From an uncultured Finegoldia sp. (lineage in GTDB: Bacteria > Bacillota > Clostridia > Tissierellales > Peptoniphilaceae), in the NCBI RefSeq assembly GCF_900766215.1, contig NZ_CAAFUQ010000054.1, positions 1-52,409 on the forward strand: a stretch of 52,409 nt of DNA. The letters run 5' to 3'. Position 1 is the first letter of the stretch, and the number at the start of each line of letters is the position of its first letter. A program made the position numbers and the translations under genes. The notes below the pieces were generated by a model. The model worked only from the letters and a program-made list of their open reading frames with translations. It searched no databases and was not told the origin of the DNA. Below, in pieces: positions 17,641 to 25,520 of this stretch.

Positions 17641-17682
17641 AAACGCTTATCAATATGTATTACTTGTTGATAAGCGTTTTTT
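17641..17682 (+). terminator. Strong rho-independent terminator
   Basis: A 13-bp perfect stem (17641-17653 with 17667-17679), with AACGCTTATCAA as its core, a 13-base loop and a run of T. It begins 1 base after the stop codon. Confidence 0.92.
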
Positions 17683-17735
17683 TAGGAATAGCTTATACAC
17701 AACCACACATCACAATAAAAAAGGTGGTGAGTTGA

Positions 17736-17867
17736 ATGCGTAAGCATAAAAAAACAACAAAAAAATCAATCTTAAAAAATATAATTAATCTAATAAGTGC
17801 AATTATTAGATTAATTATTGTAATTCTAAACTTGATTAATGAATTACTGAAACTGAGGTTATTATAA
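17736..17867 (+). CDS. 43-residue basic-hydrophobic peptide (possible membrane peptide)
   Basis: ATG at 17736 with AAGGTGGTGA upstream. The N-terminus is basic (MRKHKKTTKK), followed by a long hydrophobic helix (SILKNIINLISAIIRLIIVI, then LNLINELLKL). The shape resembles small membrane-active peptides, including toxins of type I toxin-antitoxin pairs, but no antitoxin RNA has been identified and the family is not recognised. The middle of the gene is a 16-bp perfect inverted repeat, which would fold in the mRNA. Coding status rests on the RBS and composition only. Confidence 0.5.
   Translation: MRKHKKTTKKSILKNIINLISAIIRLIIVILNLINELLKLRLL
17781..17818 (+). repeat. 16-bp perfect inverted repeat inside the 43-codon ORF
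   Basis: Arms at 17781-17796 (ATAATTAATCTAATAA) and 17803-17818 are exact reverse complements around the loop GTGCAA. There is no T run after it, so it is not a typical terminator. It may be an mRNA structure controlling the peptide, or a protein-binding dyad. Confidence 0.85.
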
Positions 17868-17884
17868 CCTCTCTCCCTTTAACT

Positions 17885-17926
17885 TATAAAAAATTATACT
17901 ATAAAGGAGGACAAAAAGCAAATGGC
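17885..17926 (+). repeat. Second copy of a leader/RBS sequence also present at 17408-17446
   Basis: Both copies run TATAAA..TTATA(T/C)TATAAAGG..G, then an A-rich spacer and AGCAA(G/A)TGG, ending at a start codon (GTG at 17442, ATG at 17922). This points to a duplicated gene start whose second copy lost its body. Confidence 0.65.
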
Positions 17927-17981
17927 TAACAAAAAACTAGGTAAATTAATACCTAGTTTGAAAAATGTTTTTTGTTTTTAA
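17922..17981 (+). CDS. 19-codon ORF after a strong RBS, probably a gene remnant
   Basis: ATG at 17922 follows AAAGGAGG at good spacing. The peptide is MANKKLGKLIPSLKNVFCF. Its codons overlap the terminator hairpin that serves ychF on the other strand. It may be the 5' stub of a deleted small gene of the island; translation is possible but unproven. Confidence 0.3.
   Translation: MANKKLGKLIPSLKNVFCF
17931..17960 (-). terminator. ychF terminator
   Basis: A perfect 10-bp stem AAACTAGGTA / TACCTAGTTT (17934-17959) followed by T's on the minus strand, about 40 bases after the ychF stop. On the plus strand the T run is poorer. Confidence 0.8.
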
Positions 17982-18000
17982 TTCAAATTTAATCGAAATT

Positions 18001-19098
18001 TTAAACATTAAATCTAAAATGAACTACATCTCCATCTTGCATCAAGTAGTCTTTGCCTTCCAATCTCATAAGTCCTTTTTCTCTGACTGCAGGCATAGAT
18101 TTTAATTCAATCAAATCATCGTAATTTACGATTTCTGCTCTGATGAATCCTCTTTGAATATCTGTGTGAATTTTACCAGCCGCTTGTACAGCAGGGGTAT
18201 TTTTCTTGATAGTCCATGCACGAGTTTCATCTTCACCAGTTGTCAAGAAGCTCATAAGTCCAAGCAAATCGTAACTTTGTGTAATCAAATCATCAATTCC
18301 TGATTTTTCAAGACCAATTGCTTCCAAAAATTCCTTCTTGTCTTCTTCGCTATCCAACGCAGAAATTTCCGATTCAATTTGCGCAGAGATTACAACTACT
18401 TTTGCATCTTCTGATTTGGCAAAATCTTTTACTTTTTGAACCATTTCGTTGTTTTCGTAAGCATCTGCTACTTCATCTTCACTAACATTGCACACGTAAA
18501 TTATTGGCTTTACACTCAAAAGATTGAAGCTTCTCATAAGTTTCATTTCATCTTCATCCAAATCTAAAATTCTGATTGATTTTCCTTCTGATAAAACGTC
18601 GTAGATTTTTTCAAGAAGATCTACTTCTTCTTTCAAATCCTTATTACCTTTCAAAGCTTTTCTGGATTTTTCTAATCTTCTTTCAACCATTTCCAAATCG
18701 GATAAAATAAGTTCGTAATTTATAGTTTCAATATCTCTAAGTGGGTCAACTGAACCATCAACGTGAACTATATTTTCATCTTCAAAGCATCTTAGAACTT
18801 CTACAATCGCATCGGATTCCCTGATGTTTTCCAAAAACTTATTTCCTAAACCTTCACCCTTGCTTGCACCTTTTACAAGACCTGCAATATCGTAAAATTC
18901 AATAGTTGCTGGAATAATTTTTTTGGAATTAAAAAGTTCTGCTAATTTATACACTCTTTCATCAGGAACATTAACAAGTCCGATGTTAGGATCTATCGTA
19001 CAGAATGGATAGTTTGCCATTTCTGCACCTGCTTTTGTTATCGCATTAAAAAGTGTTGACTTTCCTACATTTGGAAGCCCCACAATACCTAATTTCAT
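18001..19098 (-). CDS. ychF: Redox-regulated ATPase YchF (Obg family)
   Basis: 365 residues from the ATG at 19098. An ATG 9 bases upstream (19107) is only 3 bases from AAGGAG, while 19098 is 8 bases away and gives the usual MKLGIVGLPNVGKST start. Motifs: G1 GLPNVGKST, G3 DIAGLVKGASKGEGLG, and G4 as NVSED rather than NKxD, which is the ATP-specificity hallmark of YchF. A coiled-coil insertion lies near 120-200, and the C-terminal TGS domain ends KDYLMQDGDVVHFRFNV. It binds ribosomes and ATP and is linked to stress and translation control. It is monocistronic. Confidence 0.97.
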   Translation of the reverse strand: MKLGIVGLPNVGKSTLFNAITKAGAEMANYPFCTIDPNIGLVNVPDERVYKLAELFNSKKIIPATIEFYDIAGLVKGASKGEGLGNKFLENIRESDAIVEVLRCFEDENIVHVDGSVDPLRDIETINYELILSDLEMVERRLEKSRKALKGNKDLKEEVDLLEKIYDVLSEGKSIRILDLDEDEMKLMRSFNLLSVKPIIYVCNVSEDEVADAYENNEMVQKVKDFAKSEDAKVVVISAQIESEISALDSEEDKKEFLEAIGLEKSGIDDLITQSYDLLGLMSFLTTGEDETRAWTIKKNTPAVQAAGKIHTDIQRGFIRAEIVNYDDLIELKSMPAVREKGLMRLEGKDYLMQDGDVVHFRFNV

Positions 19099-19164
19099 AT
19101 CATTCACTCCTTTTAACTAACTCAAATTTTACCATATACCATATTTTTTGTAAATTATACACAT

Positions 19165-19192
19165 TAAAAAAAGAGCTCTTTACGGAGCTCTA
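19165..19192 (-). terminator. Terminator of the GH25 gene
   Basis: Stem AGAGCTC / GAGCTCT with a T7 run on the minus strand, directly after the stop codon. Confidence 0.9.
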
Positions 19193-19194
19193 AT

Positions 19195-21540
19195 TTAAAA
19201 ATTATTTAGTTTGGCATTTTTGATAATCTTTGGATAGTTTTTGTAGGAATAGTTCATATCTACTCCGCCTTCTCCAGTATCTGGAACGCCTTTTATTTTT
19301 GATTTATTTGTGAATTGCCACATTCCATAATCTGGTGTGAAACAGTTAGGACTTGTAACGTGCCAATGTGCAATCCAAATATCGTAATCTTTCAATCTAT
19401 TTTTTTCGAATTGGTTGTTAATCCAATATCCTGAGCTGTACAATCCTGTGTAGTATCCATTCTTTTCGAGAATACTCATAAATGCAATCGCCATATCTGT
19501 TTTTGTTTTAGATGGAATTCTGAGTTGGGAAGAATCTTCAAAATCCAAATATACTGGATATTCAAATTGCTTGTTTTTCAATATCTTCAAGTATCTTACA
19601 GCTTCTTCCTTAGCTTCTTCGACATTCATAGCATAAGAGTACCAATATGCTCCAACATTTAATCCAGCTGCTTTTGCATTTCTGTAGTTTTGTTGGAATT
19701 TTGGATCTTCACCACTGTATCCAGAACCAGCTTTTAATATTACAAAATCCATTCCATTTTGCTTAGCTAGTTTCATATTGACATTGCCGTTGAATTTGGA
19801 AATATCTGCTCCTTGTTGAAATACTAATCTGTATTTGTTAGGATTAAACATTCCAAAATCATCAATTTTTGCATACCCTTTAAATCCATTTATATCCAAT
19901 TGCATCCATCCATTATTTAAAATATTTATAACTTGCATTACAGTTGAAGTGTTTATGTTTCTAACTGATTTTGCAGAGCTATTTGCAGCATTGTATAGCT
20001 TTGTAGAATATTTTGCCACAACAAAATCATGTAAACCAATAGCTTTATTATCTTCAATAATATCTGATTGATCTTTAACTACAGGTGGTTTTGGTTGTGG
20101 TTTTGTTTCAGGTTTTTTAACTGACTTTGCTAAGACATTTTTAACCGTAGCGTATACATTGTTGTCTATAGTTCTATATCCACCAACTATAAATACATCT
20201 TTAATCGAACTTTTGAAATTATTTAAGAACGCAATAACACTTGTGTCTAATTTACCTTTTGAACTCAATAAAATCGGTGCATTTAGCTTTTGAGCTAGTG
20301 GACTGATAGCCAATGCATCTGCAAAATCTTCACCACTTGCTATGAACACCTTGCTCTTGTTCATAGAATTAGCAACTTTTACAGATCCTTCGTATCTGTT
20401 TCTTCCACTAATTCTTCCGACATTTTTTCCAGTTACTGATTGAATATATCTAACTGTAGCAGACGAGATGGATTTATCACCACCAACAACTGTCACATTT
20501 CCAATTCTAGATTTATTTCTAAGCAAATAATCTCTAGTTTCTCTGGACAAAGTTTTTCCAGAACTCAACAAAAACTTAGCATTGTTGGAGTAAGCGTATG
20601 ATGATGCGTAAAGTGGGTCGCTGAAGTTTTCACCACTTGCAATAACGATGTTCTTTTTATTACTCATAGCTGCAACCTTTGCGCTTGTTTCATATCTGTC
20701 TTTACCAGCAATTCTTGTAACTTTATTTGCGTATTTTTTCAATATATTTTCAATTCCATCGCTTATGGATTGTTTTCCACCAAGAAGATATACTTCTATT
20801 GGGTTAAGTCTTTGAATTTCATTTCTTGTAGCTGTTGGAAGTGTGTCATTTTCAGTGTACAAGATAGAATATTTTCCATCAGACAAAGTCGTAGCGCTCA
20901 ATGCATCGGCGTATTTTTGTGCATTAACAACAATAACCTTCTTAGCATTAGTGAATTGTTCTCTTGAAATTTGCGCAGCAGATTCGTATCTGTTTTGACC
21001 TGCAATTCTATAAGGAATTATTTGCCCAGCAGAATTTAACGCTTTTACTTCTCCATCTTGTGCTTTATTTTCTTCAGAATTTTGTTCTATTTCTTCTGTG
21101 TTTTCCTTAGATACGGATTCTTTGGCTTTTATAGGCGAATTTTTTAAGCCATTTTCCACATCATTATCGTCTGATTTTGTTTCTTGTAATTTGTCAGATG
21201 AATCTTCTGTATCAGATTCTACCTTTACATCAGTTGTAGAATTTGAAACTTCTTTACTATCTTTTGTATCCTTAATATCATTATTTGAATCTATAGATTT
21301 TAAATCTTCATCATTTCCATTATCTTTGTTTTGTAAGTTGTCTACGTTAGCGTATCCCAATTTAGCTTTCTTAGTCAACTTACTTTGATTATGTGTGCTA
21401 ATAGATGTATATTTGGCACTAAGCTCGTTTTCTACATCTTTCTTGTCATTTTCTGTTTGAGCCATAGATCCTGTTGAGATCATTAATGACACAGACAGTG
21501 CAACAAACGATACCTTAGCAATATCTTTTAAGTTCTTCAT
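19195..21540 (-). CDS. Secreted wall-binding lysozyme: CWB2 repeats, SH3 domain, GH25
   Basis: 781 residues. A signal peptide (1-27, ending GSMA) is followed by a long acidic Ser/Asp/Glu/Lys linker to about residue 170. Three CWB2-type repeats span about 176-470 (for example AGQNRYESAAQIS and VYLLGGKQSIS). A Lys/Pro hinge (KKPETKPQPKPP) follows, then a bacterial SH3 domain (about 500-565), and a C-terminal GH25 muramidase (about 572-781) with Asp579 in GADISKFNG and Asp666/Glu668 in YLDFEDS. GH25 enzymes cut the MurNAc-GlcNAc bond. It shares the wall anchor of the genes at 4962 and 7145 with a third kind of catalytic domain. It is monocistronic, with RBS AGGAGG. Confidence 0.95.
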   Translation of the reverse strand: MKNLKDIAKVSFVALSVSLMISTGSMAQTENDKKDVENELSAKYTSISTHNQSKLTKKAKLGYANVDNLQNKDNGNDEDLKSIDSNNDIKDTKDSKEVSNSTTDVKVESDTEDSSDKLQETKSDDNDVENGLKNSPIKAKESVSKENTEEIEQNSEENKAQDGEVKALNSAGQIIPYRIAGQNRYESAAQISREQFTNAKKVIVVNAQKYADALSATTLSDGKYSILYTENDTLPTATRNEIQRLNPIEVYLLGGKQSISDGIENILKKYANKVTRIAGKDRYETSAKVAAMSNKKNIVIASGENFSDPLYASSYAYSNNAKFLLSSGKTLSRETRDYLLRNKSRIGNVTVVGGDKSISSATVRYIQSVTGKNVGRISGRNRYEGSVKVANSMNKSKVFIASGEDFADALAISPLAQKLNAPILLSSKGKLDTSVIAFLNNFKSSIKDVFIVGGYRTIDNNVYATVKNVLAKSVKKPETKPQPKPPVVKDQSDIIEDNKAIGLHDFVVAKYSTKLYNAANSSAKSVRNINTSTVMQVINILNNGWMQLDINGFKGYAKIDDFGMFNPNKYRLVFQQGADISKFNGNVNMKLAKQNGMDFVILKAGSGYSGEDPKFQQNYRNAKAAGLNVGAYWYSYAMNVEEAKEEAVRYLKILKNKQFEYPVYLDFEDSSQLRIPSKTKTDMAIAFMSILEKNGYYTGLYSSGYWINNQFEKNRLKDYDIWIAHWHVTSPNCFTPDYGMWQFTNKSKIKGVPDTGEGGVDMNYSYKNYPKIIKNAKLNNF

Positions 21541-21662
21541 AGATACAACCTCCTAATATACATACATAATATCATAAAAAGTTACAAAATGGTATCAATT
21601 TTGATAATTGTTGATATTAAAACGAATTAATAAAATTTCTTAACAATTTAACACGATTTAAA
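21541..21662 (-). promoter_or_regulatory. Promoter region of the GH25 gene with one GTTACAA pair in reverse orientation
   Basis: GTTACAA (plus strand, 21581-21587) and the degenerate GTATCAA (21592-21598) are 11 bases apart. Relative to the minus-strand gene they are inverted compared with the arrays at 4867 and 7078. TATGAT or TATTAT near 21565-21577 could be the -10 box. This is weaker evidence than for the other two wall hydrolases. Confidence 0.35.
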
Positions 21663-21696
21663 CAAAAAAATCCCCTGAGTATAATTTACTCAGAGG
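21663..21696 (-). terminator. Terminator of the obgE-ridA gene cluster
   Basis: A 10-bp stem (CCTCTGAGTA / TACTCAGGGG, one G-T pair) followed by TTTTTTT on the minus strand, just after the ridA stop. Confidence 0.88.
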
Positions 21697-21704
21697 AAAA
21701 ATTC

Positions 21705-22073
21705 TTAGTCTAATTCAGCAATTGCTTCTATTTCGATTATTGCTCCTTTTGGAAGAGCTGCAACTTGAACTGCACTTCTTGCTGGTTTGTGTTCTCCAAA
21801 AAATTCTGCATAAACTTCGTTCATATCAGAAAATTGTGATAAATCCTGCATGAACACGCCAACTCTTGCTATGTTTTCAACTTTGCCGCCTTCAGTTTCG
21901 ATAATATGTAAAATATTATCTAATGATGCTTTTGTTGCCTTTTTTATATCAGTTTGTAATTCTCCATCTACGATTGGAAGTTGTCCTGATACATAAATTG
22001 TTTTGTTAGCAGATGTTGCTTGTGAATATGGTCCAATTGCAGCAGGTGCTTTTTCTGAATGTAAAAATTTCAT
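21705..22073 (-). CDS. ridA: RidA/YjgF-family reactive enamine/imine deaminase
   Basis: 122 residues, the full family length. It hydrolyses reactive 2-aminoacrylate-type enamines formed by PLP enzymes. Signatures are APAAIGPYSQATSANKTIYV, SGQLPIVDGEL and the C-terminal PARSAVQVAALPKGAIIEIE, which holds the arginine that binds the substrate carboxylate. It lies 9 bases after rsfS and ends the cluster that begins with obgE. Confidence 0.95.
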   Translation of the reverse strand: MKFLHSEKAPAAIGPYSQATSANKTIYVSGQLPIVDGELQTDIKKATKASLDNILHIIETEGGKVENIARVGVFMQDLSQFSDMNEVYAEFFGEHKPARSAVQVAALPKGAIIEIEAIAELD

Positions 22074-22082
22074 ACTTTCCTC

Positions 22083-22385
22083 CTAATTCCACAATCTTTC
22101 TATGTCGTAGAAAGAACGTGCTTCTTCTGTAAATACATGTACTATAATATCATTAAGATCTAGTAATATCCAGTTACCTTCGCTGTAACCTTCTTTTCCT
22201 AAAATCTCAAAACCATTTTCATCGCACACCTTTTCAACTTCATCAATTATTGATTGTGCATGGTTGGGTGCGTTAGCAGTTGCAATAACAAAATAATCTG
22301 CAACAGCTGAATCTAATTTTAAAGTTACAATATCTTTCCCAATCTTATCGTCTATTGCTTTTTGAACTAACTCTAATTCAGTCAT
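22083..22385 (-). CDS. rsfS: Ribosomal silencing factor RsfS
   Basis: 100 residues. It binds L14 and blocks 30S-50S joining in starvation. Family features are DIVTLKLDSAVADYFVIATA near residue 18, the conserved GNWILLDLNDIIVHVFTEEA and the end RSFYDIERLW. It is directly downstream of yqeK with no gap, in the conserved order nadD-yqeK-rsfS. Confidence 0.95.
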   Translation of the reverse strand: MTELELVQKAIDDKIGKDIVTLKLDSAVADYFVIATANAPNHAQSIIDEVEKVCDENGFEILGKEGYSEGNWILLDLNDIIVHVFTEEARSFYDIERLWN

Positions 22386-22961
22386 CTATACTCCCTTCAA
22401 TAAATTGTTTCTAACTTTTACGCTAGTGATAGATATTTCTCTTCCACCTTCTATAAGATATTTTATCGTATCATCTAGTGATTTGACAATTGCTTTATTC
22501 AAATTTATTTTGGACAATTCTCTGATTTCATCTACACCGTGGTAATTTCTCATATCTTCAGTCTTATCTGCCAAGTAAATTACCTTTTCAAAATCAGTCA
22601 TATTTATTCTTCCAGTAGTGTGAAACTCTATCGCATCCAAAATTTCTTCATCGTTCACACCGTATTCCTTGTTTGCGACAATTCTCCCCAAATAGCAGTG
22701 CAATAACTTAGGATTTTCCATATCCGGATTATTCGCCCTTAGCTTTCTAAGATTTTCAAATTCTTCGTTGTATTTATCCAAATACATTTCTTCGTTGTTT
22801 TTTGCACAGTCGTGAAGAAGTGCTGCTAATTCTATTTTTTTAACGTCTAGCTCGTGAAGTTTTGCCAATTCAATAGCCTTATCCCTCACTCTCAAAACGT
22901 GTTCATATCTGGTTTTTTTGAGCATTTTACTCAAATTGTTTTCTATTTCTTTAACTTTCAT
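22386..22961 (-). CDS. yqeK: YqeK-type HD-domain Ap4A hydrolase
   Basis: 191 residues. HD metal-binding motif: H18 in RYEHVLRVRDKAIELA, LLHDCAKN near residue 48, HCYLGRIVANKEYG, and DAIEFHTTG near 110. YqeK proteins cleave diadenosine tetraphosphate symmetrically. It overlaps nadD by 11 bases and abuts rsfS. The assignment rests on motifs plus the conserved neighbourhood. Confidence 0.94.
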   Translation of the reverse strand: MKVKEIENNLSKMLKKTRYEHVLRVRDKAIELAKLHELDVKKIELAALLHDCAKNNEEMYLDKYNEEFENLRKLRANNPDMENPKLLHCYLGRIVANKEYGVNDEEILDAIEFHTTGRINMTDFEKVIYLADKTEDMRNYHGVDEIRELSKINLNKAIVKSLDDTIKYLIEGGREISITSVKVRNNLLKGV

Positions 22962-23550
22962 ATAACTTGTTTCTCACAATGTATTCATAAACTTTTTCTG
23001 GTATGAAGTACCTAAAATCCTGATTCGATTTTGCCTTTTCTCTGATTTTTGTAGAAGAAATATCTATAAAACTTGTGGGAATTTTCTCCACAAAATATCC
23101 CTTTGATTTTAAATCGGAAATTTTTTCATCTAGCTTGGAATTTTCTTCTTGTCTTCTAATGCAAGCCAAAATCTTAGTGTTTTTCAAAAAATCTTCTGCA
23201 TTCTCCCAAGTTTCCACACTTATCAGTGAATCCTCACCCATTATGAAATAAAAATCATGTTCGTAGTTTTCTCTGAAATATTTCATAGTTTCCCATGAAT
23301 ACGTCACACCGCTTTTTTCTATTTCATAATCACATACTTTAAACTTGTCGTTGTCTTGTGTGGAAAGTTTTACCATTTCATATCTTGTTAGTTTGTCTGT
23401 TACCTTTTTGTCTTGCTTGAAATTTGGATTTCCTGTAGGAACAAACCACACTTCATCCAGTTTTTTGTAATTAATAGCTTCCATAGCCAATATCAAATGT
23501 CCAATATGAATGGGATCAAAAGTCCCACCCATCATTCCGACTTTAATCAT
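22951..23550 (-). CDS. nadD: Nicotinate-nucleotide adenylyltransferase
   Basis: 199 residues. It joins ATP and nicotinate mononucleotide to make deamido-NAD. The nucleotidyltransferase motif is MMGGTFDPIHIGHLILA near the start, and the C-terminal signature is FIDISSTKIREKAKS near residue 165. The start overlaps yhbY by 8 bases. Confidence 0.97.
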   Translation of the reverse strand: MIKVGMMGGTFDPIHIGHLILAMEAINYKKLDEVWFVPTGNPNFKQDKKVTDKLTRYEMVKLSTQDNDKFKVCDYEIEKSGVTYSWETMKYFRENYEHDFYFIMGEDSLISVETWENAEDFLKNTKILACIRRQEENSKLDEKISDLKSKGYFVEKIPTSFIDISSTKIREKAKSNQDFRYFIPEKVYEYIVRNKLYES

Positions 23551-23833
23551 CTAAATCTATTACCTTATTTTCAGATTCTCTGTAAATTGTTAGAATGTTG
23601 CCCATATATCTAACAAACTCACAGTCAAGTTTTGCCAATATTTCATCGATCAACATATCTCTATCATCCAAATTATTGTTAAGGATTTTTATCTTCATAA
23701 CTTCTCTTTTGTTCAAAGTATCATCGATTTGTTTCAAAGTATTTTCTGAAATTCCACCTTTACCGATGTTTACCAATGGTTTATAACCGTGAGAAATCTT
23801 CTTTAATTTTGCTCTTTGTTTTGGTGTTATCAT
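23543..23833 (-). CDS. yhbY: YhbY/CRM-domain RNA-binding protein
   Basis: 96 residues, a single CRM domain. The start MITPKQRAKLKKISHGYKPL and the loop VNIGKGGISENTL match YhbY, which associates with pre-50S ribosomes. It lies between obgE and nadD, the usual Firmicutes location. Confidence 0.95.
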   Translation of the reverse strand: MITPKQRAKLKKISHGYKPLVNIGKGGISENTLKQIDDTLNKREVMKIKILNNNLDDRDMLIDEILAKLDCEFVRYMGNILTIYRESENKVIDLDD

Positions 23834-23841
23834 ATTATCTC

Positions 23842-25107
23842 CTATTCGTAAAAATCAAATTCTACATCGCCGATAATTACATTGTCTCCATCTTGAATTC
23901 CCAAATCTTTTAGTTGTTGAATAACTCCTTTATCTTCCAAAACTTTTTGTAAGTGATTTACTGATTCGTACACCTCAAAGTTTGTTCTGTAAATTAAGTT
24001 TTCAATCAACGGACCTTCCACGATGTAGTTTTCGTTTTCTCTTCTAACTTTGAAATCAGGTTTTTTTTCTTCTTCAAAGTAAACGTATTGCTCATCCAAT
24101 GTAGAATAATCATCTTCAATACTATCCAAAGTATCTGCAATCAAATACATAAGTTTATCGACATTTTCTGTAGTCGCTGCGCTTATTTCTACGATTTCAT
24201 CAACTTTGTCTGAGTATTTTTCTCTAAATTCTTTTATATTATCTTCTGCTCCCAAATCAGTTTTATTCAAAACCACGAGCATTTTTTTATCATTCAATTT
24301 TATATTGTATGAAGCCAATTCGCTATTGATAAGTTCAAAATCTTCGATTGGATTTCTTCCTTCACTTCCAGAAATATCCAAAACATGAACCAAAATTTTC
24401 GTTCTTTCTATGTGTTTTAGAAAATCATGTCCAAGACCCAATCCTTCACTTGCTCCTTCGATTAATCCAGGAATATCTGCAAGCACGAAACTTTTTTCTC
24501 CGACTTTGCACACTCCAAGATTTGGCTCAAGTGTTGTGAAGTGATAATTTGCAATTTTAGGTCTTGCGTTTGACATTATAGACAACAGTGTAGATTTCCC
24601 AACATTAGGAAGACCAATCAATCCAACATCAGCCAAGAGTTTTAATTCTAACTTAATTGTTTTTTCTTCACCTTTTTCTCCAGGCTCTGCAAATCTTGGC
24701 GCTTGTCTTATAGATGATTTAAAATGAACATTTCCCTTTCCGCCTTTGCCGCCTTTGCAAATTACAAACTCTTCCTTGTCGTGTTTTACATCGTAGATAA
24801 CCGTATCTGTATCGTAATCTTTTATCAAAGTTCCAACTGGAACTTTAAGAATTAAATCTTCACCTTTTTTACCAAATTGTTTTTTGTTTCTGCCGTCGCC
24901 ACCATTTTCAGCTTTATAAATGGATTTGTAACTATAATCCATCAAAGTTTTAATGTCTTTGTCTGCGACAATTATAATACTACCGCCATCTCCGCCGTCG
25001 CCACCTGCAGGGCCTCCTGATGGTTCGTATTTTTCTCTTCTAAATGCAACAGAACCGTCTCCACCTTTTCCAGCTTTTAGTTCTATCTTCGCTACATCTA
25101 TAAACAT
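23842..25107 (-). CDS. obgE: GTPase Obg
   Basis: 421 residues. An N-terminal glycine-rich Obg fold (1-158, for example AGKGGDGSVAFRREKYEPSG) is followed by a GTPase domain with GLPNVGKST (G1), DIPGLIEGASEG (G3) and NKTD (G4), and the C-terminal OCT domain (about 340-421) typical of Gram-positive Obg. It acts in 50S maturation and stress/growth control. It follows the rplU-prp-rpmA operon, but a terminator lies between. Confidence 0.98.
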   Translation of the reverse strand: MFIDVAKIELKAGKGGDGSVAFRREKYEPSGGPAGGDGGDGGSIIIVADKDIKTLMDYSYKSIYKAENGGDGRNKKQFGKKGEDLILKVPVGTLIKDYDTDTVIYDVKHDKEEFVICKGGKGGKGNVHFKSSIRQAPRFAEPGEKGEEKTIKLELKLLADVGLIGLPNVGKSTLLSIMSNARPKIANYHFTTLEPNLGVCKVGEKSFVLADIPGLIEGASEGLGLGHDFLKHIERTKILVHVLDISGSEGRNPIEDFELINSELASYNIKLNDKKMLVVLNKTDLGAEDNIKEFREKYSDKVDEIVEISAATTENVDKLMYLIADTLDSIEDDYSTLDEQYVYFEEEKKPDFKVRRENENYIVEGPLIENLIYRTNFEVYESVNHLQKVLEDKGVIQQLKDLGIQDGDNVIIGDVEFDFYE

Positions 25108-25162
25108 TTTTCACCTCTTTATTAATGCTCACTATACTTGTAAGTTTACATTATTTCCCACT

Positions 25163-25227
25163 AAAAAAGCAACACCTTACGATTATAAAAAGGAAATCCA
25201 ATTTATAATCATAACAAAGGTGTTGCT
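25163..25227 (-). terminator. Terminator between rpmA and obgE
   Basis: The outer stem AGCAACACCTT / AAGGTGTTGCT (11 bp) encloses an inner ATTATAA / TTATAAT stem, then TTTTTT on the minus strand. It ends the ribosomal-protein operon. Confidence 0.88.
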
Positions 25228-25232
25228 AAAAA

Positions 25233-25520
25233 TTAAGCTTCTTTTGGATATACAGAAACTTGCTTTCTGTTTTTACCAATTCTTTCGAACTTAACTACTC
25301 CGTCAATTTTAGTGAAAAGTGTATCGTCTCCACCCTTTCCAACGTTGTTGCCTGGATGTATTTTTGTTCCTCTTTGTCTAACTAATATGTTACCAGCTAG
25401 AACGTATTGGCCGTCACCTTTTTTAGTTCCTAATCTTTTGGATTCGGAATCACGACCGTTCTTAGTAGAACTTACTCCCTTTTTACTAGAGAATAATTGT
25501 AAATCTAATTTTATCATCAT
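25233..25520 (-). CDS. rpmA: 50S ribosomal protein L27, precursor form
   Basis: 95 residues. The N-terminus MMIKLDLQLF is the Firmicutes extension that the Prp protease removes after LQLF, exposing SSKKGVSSTKNGRDSESKR. The remainder is standard L27 (GTKIHPGNNVGKGGDDTLF). The start ATG overlaps the prp stop by one base. GGAGG is 4 bases from the first ATG and 7 from the second, so the second Met (25517) may be used. Confidence 0.98.
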   Translation of the reverse strand: MMIKLDLQLFSSKKGVSSTKNGRDSESKRLGTKKGDGQYVLAGNILVRQRGTKIHPGNNVGKGGDDTLFTKIDGVVKFERIGKNRKQVSVYPKEA

